Assembly: GCA_029880625.1 (NCBI GenBank)
Contig: JAOUOA010000175.1
Coordinates: forward strand, 1 to 6,377
From: Spirochaetia bacterium
Lineage (GTDB): Bacteria; Spirochaetota; Leptospiria; Leptospirales; Leptonemataceae
DNA length: 6,377 bases
Direction: 5' to 3'
The translations under genes were made by a program, and so were the position numbers. The notes under the pieces are model-generated. The model made no database searches, was not told where the DNA came from, and saw nothing but the letters and a program-made list of their open reading frames with translations. Below, piece by piece: positions 1-6,275 of the stretch. Every line of letters starts with the position of its first letter. The first letter of the stretch is position 1.

Positions 1-1
1 A

Positions 2-376
2 ACAGCTGCCTACTACGGAAAAAATAAACTGAAGGGAAGCGGAATTAAGAATACAGCGTCGGATGATTATTATCTTTCGCCGTCAAGGAACGTTACAGAA
101 AGTTCTGCTAACGTTATCCAGGACGGTACGCTGTCCGGATATTCTGTACAGGTCGGAGTTTTCGGAGAATTGAGAAATGCAGTCGGCATGCAGAAAATGC
201 TCAGTTCCTACGGGGATCCTGTTCATATTCTGAAAGGGAACGGCGTCTATATTGTAAGAGTGGGGGATTATCCCACGCGATATCAGGCCGAAAAAATGAA
301 ATACAGTCTTGTTTCAGACGGATACAAGGGATTCATCTACGAGCCTGCACAATATAATGATTCACTATATCAATAA
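2..376 (+). CDS. SPOR-domain protein, 3' fragment (5' end outside the window)
   Basis: The reading frame is open from the window edge to a TAA stop at 374-376 and gives 124 C-terminal residues. Residues 1-45 are polar and rich in Ser, Asn and Tyr, like a linker. Residues 46 to about 118 form a SPOR domain: it opens with GYSVQVGVF, has a central GVYIVRVGDYPTRYQAEKM segment and ends near GYKGFIYEP. SPOR domains bind glycan strands stripped of stem peptides, usually at the division septum, so the protein probably acts in the periplasm. The membrane anchor or catalytic part would lie upstream and cannot be seen. Candidates include an RlpA-like lytic transglycosylase, an amidase or a stand-alone SPOR protein; nothing here decides between them. 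A TTG at 170 could be read as a start, but it falls inside the SPOR domain and is not credible. The 3' end overlaps the convergent recQ gene by 44 bases. Confidence 0.85.
   Translation, partial: TAAYYGKNKLKGSGIKNTASDDYYLSPSRNVTESSANVIQDGTLSGYSVQVGVFGELRNAVGMQKMLSSYGDPVHILKGNGVYIVRVGDYPTRYQAEKMKYSLVSDGYKGFIYEPAQYNDSLYQ
333..376. other. Tail-to-tail overlap of recQ and the SPOR gene
   Basis: The last 44 bases of the two convergent genes are shared. The plus frame ends with TAA at 374-376 and the minus frame ends with TGA at 335-333. Both reading frames encode family-consistent sequence close to this region: the SPOR domain ends just before or within it, and recQ encodes its last nine or so residues past HRDC there. 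No hairpin followed by a T-run is visible on either strand nearby, so transcription from each side presumably runs into the other gene. Confidence 0.85.
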
Positions 377-2204
377 TATCCTGACCGAACCTTGTTGCTT
401 TTGATTCGCCAAGACCGCGGATCCTGAGCAGCTCGGCATGGGTGACGGGGAGTTCATCTGCTATGGACTGGATGACCTGATTTTGAATCACCATAAACTT
501 TTTCCATTTCAGTCTGCGGGCTTCTCTGTCTCTGTAGTTTTTTAAAAGACGGACTAAATCTTTTTTTTCGGTAATTTCACGGGTTAACGTGGTTTTCTTT
601 CGTTTTTTTATTTGCGGAAGGCTTCCTTCAATCATAATTTTAGGATATTTTTTGCCGCTTACAGAAAGTTTTTTTTCCTGAATCCAGCGGTCCAGAAGAG
701 CATTGATGGAAGGGGCAGGAATATTTTTCAATTTTCCATAGCTTTGATACAGCGATGGATCATTTTTTCCTTTAATTTTTTCGCCACGAAGGATTTTTGC
801 AATGCCTGATTTTCCGTAAAGGCCGGAAGCTTCTCCAATTAAAGAAAGGACCGTCTGCAGTTCTTCGTCGCTGAATTGGTAAAGATATTTTTTCCTGTTC
901 TCATCAATTTCTTTTTTTCGGCTGAAGATCCTTTTTTTGCGCTCTTCGGTAATCCCGGTGCAGTTATCACAGTTTCCGCAGCTTTTTAATTCTTCTCCGA
1001 AATATCCGCATAAATGCTTTTGCCGGCATTGTTCAGAAAGGGCGTATTCTTCTATTTTTTCAAGAAGTGCAGCCGATATATTTTTATCGACGGATGATTT
1101 CATCGCAAGAAACCGGTGTGTGGAAGGATCAGATTTTTTGTATAGAAGTATGCATTCTGAATCTTTTCCGTCTCTTCCTGCACGCCCCGCTTCCTGATAG
1201 TAGGCTTCAATTGACGAAGGAAGATTGTAATGTATGATTGCGCGGACATCCGGCTCGTTCAATCCCATTCCGAATGCGTTTGTAGCTACAAGAATCTGTT
1301 TTCTGCCCTCCGAGAAGTTTTGATGAGCTGTGGACCGGGCTCCGTCGGACCTTCCTGCATGATAATGGACGGCATTGAATTTATGTTCTTTTAATAATCG
1401 GCAGATTTCATCAACTTTTTTTCTGGTTGAACAGTAAAGAATGATTTTTCCGGAGAGTTTCTTTTCTCTGTAAAAATGATTCAGATAATTCAAAAGATAT
1501 TCATTTTTTTCAGAATCGGTTTCTGTTACCAGACTCTGAAAACGGAGGTTTTTTCTGTAAAAACTTTTTTTAATGATGACCGGATCAGTCATTTTAAGGC
1601 TGGAAGAAATATCATCAAGAACGGAAGCGGTTGCCGTTGCTGTAAGAGCTGCAATGGGAACCTGGCCGGGAATTTTTTTCCGAAGCGAAGCAATTCTTCT
1701 GTATTCCGGGCGGAAATCATGACCCCAGCGCGAAATACAGTGCGCTTCATCCACAGCGATAAAATTGATTTTAATTTGAGAAATCAGAGAACTGAATTCC
1801 GCGCCCAGAGCTTTTTCAGGAGAGAGGAAAAGAATTTTTATCTTACCGGTTACAGCTCTTGAAAATACTGTCCTCTGTTCAAGTTCGTCCATTGAAGAAT
1901 TTGCAGTCATGGACGGGATTCCGATTTGATTTAAATATGCAGTTTGTTCGTTCATGAGGGCAATGAGAGGAGAGATCACAAGCGATATCCCGGTTTCATA
2001 TAGAAGCGAAGGAAACTGGTAAATGAGAGATTTTCCTGCTCCTGTGGGCAGAACAACGGCAGTATCCCGTCCTGAAAGGATCATTTCGATGGCATGTTTC
2101 TGTTCTGGAAAAAAAAACGGAAAACCGAATACAGATTTCAGCAGAGAAATTGATGTTTCATTTAAATACCGTTGTTTGCCGATCACATTTATACCTGCAG
2201 TCAT
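333..2204 (-). CDS. recQ: ATP-dependent DNA helicase RecQ
   Basis: This is a 623-residue superfamily 2, 3'-to-5' DNA helicase of the RecQ family, which acts in recombinational repair and stalled-fork processing. The domain order is complete. The helicase core has Walker A PTGAGKS (53-59), DEAH (152-155) followed by the RecQ aromatic-rich loop WGHDFRPEY (160-168), TATA (188-191), the motif V region ATNAFGMG (307-314) and motif VI YYQEAGRAGRDG (335-346). The zinc-binding cysteines are C393, C409, C412 and C415, with an extra Cys at 399. A winged-helix RQC region follows (about 425-530), then an HRDC domain (about 548-615). Full-length bacterial RecQ is usually about 600 residues. One oddity is motif 0, normally FRPGQ, which reads FFPEQ (31-35): the glutamine is kept but the arginine is lost. 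The ATG at 2204 is directly preceded by an in-frame TGA and has no clear ribosome site. A GTG at 2186, with AGG a few bases upstream, is a possible alternative start that would remove six residues. The gene lies 26 bases downstream of gpmI and probably shares its transcript. Confidence 0.97.
   Translation of the reverse strand: MTAGINVIGKQRYLNETSISLLKSVFGFPFFFPEQKHAIEMILSGRDTAVVLPTGAGKSLIYQFPSLLYETGISLVISPLIALMNEQTAYLNQIGIPSMTANSSMDELEQRTVFSRAVTGKIKILFLSPEKALGAEFSSLISQIKINFIAVDEAHCISRWGHDFRPEYRRIASLRKKIPGQVPIAALTATATASVLDDISSSLKMTDPVIIKKSFYRKNLRFQSLVTETDSEKNEYLLNYLNHFYREKKLSGKIILYCSTRKKVDEICRLLKEHKFNAVHYHAGRSDGARSTAHQNFSEGRKQILVATNAFGMGLNEPDVRAIIHYNLPSSIEAYYQEAGRAGRDGKDSECILLYKKSDPSTHRFLAMKSSVDKNISAALLEKIEEYALSEQCRQKHLCGYFGEELKSCGNCDNCTGITEERKKRIFSRKKEIDENRKKYLYQFSDEELQTVLSLIGEASGLYGKSGIAKILRGEKIKGKNDPSLYQSYGKLKNIPAPSINALLDRWIQEKKLSVSGKKYPKIMIEGSLPQIKKRKKTTLTREITEKKDLVRLLKNYRDREARRLKWKKFMVIQNQVIQSIADELPVTHAELLRIRGLGESKATRFGQDIIDIVNHYIVQARR
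2109..2117. repeat. Nine-base A/T homopolymer inside recQ
   Basis: A run of nine A on the plus strand (nine T in the recQ sense) encodes Phe residues around position 30-32, next to helicase motif 0. The frame is intact as given. Slippage by one base would stop translation before the Walker A motif. Runs of eight T also occur at 561-568 (recQ 3' part), 2238-2245 (gpmI 3' end) and 6088-6095 (upstream of the EAL gene), so long A/T runs are a general trait of this sequence. Confidence 0.9.
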
Positions 2205-2230
2205 TCAATTTAACGGAAGCTGATTTGAAT

Positions 2231-3913
2231 TCAATTGTTTTTTTTGATGATTGAAGGAAGATAATCCGAAGGGGGAGTGAATCCAAGGAGATTCAGTATT
2301 GTGGATGCAAGATTGCCAAGACCGGGATCTTCGGCTTCAGGATTCAGAGAAAAAGAATGGGACAGCTTTCCTGTAATGAGAAAAGGAACCGGATTTAATG
2401 TATGGCTGGTTTTTACTAAAAAACGGCCGTCTTCGTTTTTTAAGGCCTCGCCGGTTTTTTTATCCACTTCATACATTTGATCACAGTTCCCGTGATCTGC
2501 TGTAATGATTACGGTTGCGCCGCATTTTTCTGAGGACTGAATGAGTTTATCCACACATTCGTCAAGAACTTCCATCGCTTTGACGGAAGCTTTGAGAGAT
2601 CCTGTATGCCCTACCATATCGCCATTTGCAAAATTTACACGAAGAAAGTGGTATTCTCCGCTTTCGAGTGCGCGGATCAGTTCATCCGTGACCTCACGGG
2701 CTTTCATTTCCGGTTTCAGGTCAAAACTGATTCTGTCAGACGGGATTTCTTTCCATGTTTCCAGGGTTTCGTCAAATTTTTCGGAATTGTTGCCGTTCCA
2801 GAAATACGTCACATGTCCGAATTTCTGAGTTTCGGAAATAGCATACTGTTTGATTTGGTTTTTTACAAGATATTCTGAGATTGTCTTTTTTATGGACGGC
2901 GGATTGACCAGATATTCAGGAGGAATTTTATGATCTCCGTCGTATTCCATCATTCCTGCATAATTGACTTTTACATCGGGTTCTCTTTTGAATTTCGCAA
3001 AGTTTTTATCTGTAAAAGCTTTTGAAATTTCAATTGATCTGTCGCCGCGAAAATTATAAAAAATTACGATATCGTCGTTCTGGATTGGACCTGCAGGGAC
3101 ACCGTTTTTTTCAATGACAAAGGCAGGAAGGTTCTGGTCAATAATGCCCGGATTTTCTTCCCTGTAAGTTTCCACTGCTTCTTTAGCTGAGTGGAACATT
3201 CTTCCACTGCCTGCAACATGCGTTTTCCATCCTCTTTCGACCATATCCCAGTCGGCTTCATACCGGTCCATGGTAATGCTCATTCTTCCGCCGCCTGAAG
3301 CAATCGCATAATCGCGATCAATGGAAGATAAAAACGCTTCCAGTTTTTCTATGTAAATGAGAGCGCTTGTTTCCGGCACATCCCTTCCGTCTAGAAGCGT
3401 ATGGACAAAAAGATTTTTCACGCCTTCTTCATGGCATTTTTTGATAAGAGCAAACAGATGTTCAATATTGCTGTGAACATTTCCGTCGGAAAGAAGACCG
3501 ATAAAGTGAACAGACCGCTGATGATTTTGAAGCGCAAACCCGGGACTGTTTTTTGTCCCGATAAATTTTTTCCATGTATCGTCGTTAAAGATGTATCCGG
3601 ATTCAATGGCGCGGGATACAAGTTTTGCGCCCTGATCGAAAATTCTGCCCGCTCCCATAGCATTGTGGCCCACTTCTGAATTTCCCATATCATCATCGGA
3701 GGGCATTCCGACAGCTTTTCCGTGAGCTTTAAGAGTTGTGGAAATGGGCGCTGAAGAAATTAATTTTTCTAGAACGGGAGTGTTCGCAAGATCAAATGCA
3801 TTTCCGGGATAGTTCTCGTTGGCACCGCGGTAAATTCCTACGCCGTCAAGGATGATAAGTAAAACAGGGCCGTTGAGTGAGGGATCAAATCTCTCAAGTT
3901 GAAAATCGACCAT
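2231..3913 (-). CDS. gpmI: 2,3-bisphosphoglycerate-independent phosphoglycerate mutase
   Basis: This 560-residue enzyme interconverts 3- and 2-phosphoglycerate in glycolysis and gluconeogenesis through a phosphoserine intermediate, using two divalent metal ions (usually manganese). It belongs to the alkaline phosphatase superfamily and is cytosolic. The expected residues are present: D23 in LDGVG, the nucleophile S79 in GNSEVGH, H147 in SDGNVHS, R177 and D178 in LLDGRDVP, R210 and R217, R289 and R292 in FRGDR, K364 in ETQKFGHVTYF, D432 and H436 in NGDMVGH, D473 and H474 in TADHGN, and H504 in TSHTLNPVP. It is about 50 residues longer than the roughly 510-residue Bacillus-type enzyme. Part of the excess is an N-terminal lead before LDGVG and a charged stretch at about 483-500 just before H504, as in other long forms. 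An in-frame TGA at 3946-3944, with no other start codon after it, fixes the ATG at 3913. No Shine-Dalgarno sequence is visible before it. The gene is 26 bases upstream of recQ and 100 bases downstream of the EAL gene. Confidence 0.97.
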   Translation of the reverse strand: MVDFQLERFDPSLNGPVLLIILDGVGIYRGANENYPGNAFDLANTPVLEKLISSAPISTTLKAHGKAVGMPSDDDMGNSEVGHNAMGAGRIFDQGAKLVSRAIESGYIFNDDTWKKFIGTKNSPGFALQNHQRSVHFIGLLSDGNVHSNIEHLFALIKKCHEEGVKNLFVHTLLDGRDVPETSALIYIEKLEAFLSSIDRDYAIASGGGRMSITMDRYEADWDMVERGWKTHVAGSGRMFHSAKEAVETYREENPGIIDQNLPAFVIEKNGVPAGPIQNDDIVIFYNFRGDRSIEISKAFTDKNFAKFKREPDVKVNYAGMMEYDGDHKIPPEYLVNPPSIKKTISEYLVKNQIKQYAISETQKFGHVTYFWNGNNSEKFDETLETWKEIPSDRISFDLKPEMKAREVTDELIRALESGEYHFLRVNFANGDMVGHTGSLKASVKAMEVLDECVDKLIQSSEKCGATVIITADHGNCDQMYEVDKKTGEALKNEDGRFLVKTSHTLNPVPFLITGKLSHSFSLNPEAEDPGLGNLASTILNLLGFTPPSDYLPSIIKKNN

Positions 3914-3951
3914 GAGCCAGAAAATTGAAATTAGGTTGAAAATTCAATCAC

Positions 3952-3985
3952 TTTTTGCATGATGACCTGTAAAATCATGCGAAAA
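3952..3985. repeat. Imperfect palindrome upstream of gpmI
   Basis: Perfect arms of seven bases, GCATGAT (3957-3963) and ATCATGC (3974-3980), flank a ten-base spacer. Beyond one mismatched pair, the arms continue as T-run against A-run (3952-3955 with 3982-3985). On either strand the T-run precedes the stem and the A-run follows it. That is the reverse of what a Rho-independent terminator needs. It lies between the EAL gene stop (4014) and the gpmI start (3913), so it could be an operator or a leader hairpin. No function is established. The rest of this 100-base gap shows no convincing promoter: a TTTACA within the palindrome spacer on the minus strand resembles a -35 box but has no matching -10 at the normal distance. 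Confidence 0.5.
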
Positions 3986-4013
3986 ATAATCCCATTTTTT
4001 TAATCCTTTCTGA

Positions 4014-6071
4014 TCAGCCGGAAGAGGAAATGCTATCCATCAGCGTTTTCATGGGAACAGGTTTTCCGAAATAATATCCCTGCAGAATATCGCAGGATGA
4101 ATTTTTTAAAAAATGATATTGTTCTTCTGTTTCAACGCCTTCAGCCACTACCTTCAGTCCAAGACCCTTTCCGAGAGATAGAATCGAGCCGACAATCGCT
4201 TCGGATTCCAGATTGAATCCAATATCAGAAATAAAGGATTTGTCGATTTTTAAGGTATCTATTGGGAAATTTTTTAAATACGAAAGAGAAGAATATCCGG
4301 TTCCGAAATCATCAAGTGCAATGCGAATTCCTGATTCGCGAAGGATATCAATAGTTTCAATGGCGCTGCCCATGTTTTCCATAAATAAATTTTCTGTAAT
4401 TTCAAGTTCAAGCCATTCAGGCTTGAAATGCGTATAATACAGGATGTCCATAATGGCGGCAGCCAGTCTTGGATTTCTGAATTGTCGTGTTGAAAGGTTG
4501 ATAGATAAGTTGAGCGGAACTTTTTCATAAACATCCATTGCAGAGATCAGCTGGCTGCAGGCCATGAAAAGAATCCATTCGCCTATATCCATGATGATTC
4601 CGGTTTCCTCGGCAAGAGGGATAAAATCAGATGGCATAATATTTCCGAGTTCTTTATTGTTCCAGCGAAGCAGCGCTTCCATTCCAATGATCTCGCCTAC
4701 GGCGGTTTCAATCATCGGCTGGTAAAGGAGTTCAAATTCCTGATTGTCCACGGCCTGACGCATCAGACTTTCCATTTTGATACGGCCGGAAACAGATCTG
4801 TTCATTTCTTCCGTATAAAATTGATAGGTATTCTGGCCTTTCTTTTGGGCAAAACCGGCAGCGGTAAAAGCATTGTTCGGTAAATTTCGAATATCGCCGG
4901 TTTCTTCGGGATATACGGCAATTCCGATATTTGAAGATAAGTAAATTTCGTTTTGCTCCAGAGGAACAGGACGAATCAATTCTTCAAGGATCTGTTCTGC
5001 TTTCATTGCAATATTGCGTGTATTTGTAATATTAGCAAAAAGAATAATAAATTCATTTTCGCCTGCATGGAATATCCCGTCAGTATCACGTATGGATTTT
5101 CTCAGTTTCTTTACGGTCGACTGAATTGCCTGTTCGGCAAAATTGTTTCCGTAAGTTTCGGTGATGGAATTTAAATTATTGAGAATTATGTCGAAAAGAA
5201 CAATTGAGTGATTGTACCGGATTGCAGATTTTTCTTCATCGAGAAGGATCTCATGGAGCCTGTTATTGTTGGGGAGGCCGGTAAGGCTGTTGTGATAAAA
5301 TATATGAGAAATTTTTTCTTCTGATTCTTTGATAAGAGAAATATCGGAAAAAATCGCTACATAGTGTGTTGTATTGCCCAGAGAATCCTGAATCTGATTC
5401 ATGGAGAGCCATTTGGGAAAAAGTTCTCCGCTTTTTTTCCTGTCCCAGACTTCTCCTTTCCAGTAGCCTTTTTCTTTTAATGAATCCCACATGCCGTTAA
5501 AAAATTCAGTGTCATGCTTTTCTGATTTTAAAAAATGAATATCGTTACCGATAATTTCATCCTTGTTGTACCCTGTAATGATTTCGTATTGAGGATTTAC
5601 ATCAATAATTTGAGCCGCTGCATTTGTTACGGCAATTGCTTCGTTTGTATTTTCAAAAACTTTAGCATACAGGCTGATTTTTTCCTCTGCTTTTTTTCTG
5701 AGTTCAATGTTCTGAATGGTTCCAAGAATAAATCCTGAATCATTTTCATCCTTTTGAATTTTTCGTCCCCTGGTTTCAATGGGAATCAATTTACCTTCTT
5801 TTGAAAGGATGCTCAGTTCGATTGCAAAATCTTTTCCTGTTTCGGCAGTCTCCAGAATCAGCGATTTGATCCTGTCTCTGCTTTCTTCAGAAACTCTGGA
5901 AAGAAATCCGTAGAGTGTGGGATTTTTATCGGCAGGATCAATTTGGAGCAGATTTAATGTTTCAGAGGAACAGTCAAAAATATCGCCTGTTATATTCCAG
6001 GTCCAGTAGCCGAGAGAAGCAAGATTCTGAATTTCTTTTAAAATATTTTCCTGTTGTATTTTTTCAGCCAT
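4014..6071 (-). CDS. PAS-PAS-GGDEF(degenerate)-EAL protein, predicted c-di-GMP phosphodiesterase
   Basis: This 685-residue protein has no membrane segment or signal peptide that I can see, so it is probably cytosolic. The order is PAS 1 (about 10-126), PAS 2 (about 132-247, ending in the PAC-type stretch THYVAIFSDIS), GGDEF (about 255-420) and EAL (about 430-680). The EAL domain hydrolyses c-di-GMP to linear pGpG. Its catalytic set is complete: E465 in EALLRW, N525 in NLSTRQF, E557 in ELEITE, D587 and D588 in DDFGTGYSSL, K608 in LKIDKSFI, E644 and E647 in AEGVET, and Q664 in QGYYFGKP. The GGDEF signature reads GENEF (337-341), so the second Gly and the metal-binding Asp are lost. The usual DxDxFK segment is also replaced, by FDIILNNLNSI (293-303). 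Cyclase activity is therefore unlikely, and the domain may serve as a regulatory or GTP-sensing module. The PAS ligand cannot be told from sequence. An in-frame TGA upstream with no alternative ATG, GTG or TTG fixes the ATG at 6071, though no good ribosome site precedes it. Confidence 0.95.
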   Translation of the reverse strand: MAEKIQQENILKEIQNLASLGYWTWNITGDIFDCSSETLNLLQIDPADKNPTLYGFLSRVSEESRDRIKSLILETAETGKDFAIELSILSKEGKLIPIETRGRKIQKDENDSGFILGTIQNIELRKKAEEKISLYAKVFENTNEAIAVTNAAAQIIDVNPQYEIITGYNKDEIIGNDIHFLKSEKHDTEFFNGMWDSLKEKGYWKGEVWDRKKSGELFPKWLSMNQIQDSLGNTTHYVAIFSDISLIKESEEKISHIFYHNSLTGLPNNNRLHEILLDEEKSAIRYNHSIVLFDIILNNLNSITETYGNNFAEQAIQSTVKKLRKSIRDTDGIFHAGENEFIILFANITNTRNIAMKAEQILEELIRPVPLEQNEIYLSSNIGIAVYPEETGDIRNLPNNAFTAAGFAQKKGQNTYQFYTEEMNRSVSGRIKMESLMRQAVDNQEFELLYQPMIETAVGEIIGMEALLRWNNKELGNIMPSDFIPLAEETGIIMDIGEWILFMACSQLISAMDVYEKVPLNLSINLSTRQFRNPRLAAAIMDILYYTHFKPEWLELEITENLFMENMGSAIETIDILRESGIRIALDDFGTGYSSLSYLKNFPIDTLKIDKSFISDIGFNLESEAIVGSILSLGKGLGLKVVAEGVETEEQYHFLKNSSCDILQGYYFGKPVPMKTLMDSISSSG

Positions 6072-6123
6072 GAAATTGTATATAGCCTTTTTTTTACATA
6101 ATGCTTTTATTGAACTTCTTATC

Positions 6124-6129
6124 TGTCAA
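6124..6129 (-). promoter_or_regulatory. Candidate -35 box for the EAL gene
   Basis: On the minus strand these bases read TTGACA, a perfect sigma-70 -35 hexamer, 53 to 58 bases before the EAL start codon. The weak point is the -10: at 17 bases the hexamer is AAGCAT, and the more TATAAT-like CATTAT (6103-6098) sits 20 bases away, too far for a standard promoter. It is a candidate only. Confidence 0.25.
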
Positions 6130-6208
6130 TCAGATTCAATCCAGCTTTTGAAAATATTATGCATTATGAAAAATCAGAGTGTCCAAAATGAATAATATTC
6201 CTATACTG

Positions 6209-6217
6209 TGTTATAAG
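6209..6217 (+). promoter_or_regulatory. Candidate extended -10 promoter for the right-hand plus-strand gene
   Basis: TGTTATAAG matches the extended -10 form (TG, one base, then TATAAG with five of six consensus bases). It would start transcription roughly 50 bases before the ATG at 6276. No good -35 hexamer is found 16-18 bases upstream, which extended -10 promoters can tolerate. A second -10-like hexamer, TATACT, lies at 6202-6207 and also lacks a matching -35. Confidence 0.35.
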
Positions 6218-6275
6218 ATTTCAAAAGGAAAGCACTGAAATCGTTTTTCTATCTTGATAAAAACGGCGGTAAATA

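Larger units (their letters stand above)
6072..6275. promoter_or_regulatory. Divergent intergenic control region
   Basis: This 204-base AT-rich gap separates the start of the minus-strand EAL gene from the start of the plus-strand frame at 6276, so promoters for both should lie here. It contains an eight-base inverted repeat, CATAATGC (6097-6104) and GCATTATG (6161-6168). Between them, TCAATC occurs twice at a ten-base interval (6126-6131 and 6136-6141). A run of eight T (6088-6095) lies between this cluster and the EAL start. I see no open reading frame of note and no riboswitch-like or tRNA-like structure. Confidence 0.6.

Noticed and set aside
170..376. A short gene starting at the TTG at 170
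   Set aside because: The same frame is open to the window edge and the SPOR domain begins upstream at about 137, so this is only the tail of a larger gene.
1476..1862. A 128-codon plus-strand reading frame inside recQ
   Set aside because: It lies wholly antisense to conserved RecQ helicase sequence, has no ribosome site and encodes no recognisable domain; it is a by-product of the codon bias of the real gene.
3418..3696. A 92-codon minus-strand frame inside gpmI
   Set aside because: It overlaps gpmI in another frame across the conserved nucleophile and H147 motifs and shows no domain of its own.
3952..3985. Rho-independent terminator for the EAL gene
   Set aside because: A stem is present, but on the minus strand it is followed by an A-run rather than a T-run.
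6098..6129. A full sigma-70 promoter for the EAL gene from TTGACA to CATTAT
   Set aside because: The 20-base spacing is outside the usual 16-18, so only the -35-like box is listed, at low confidence.
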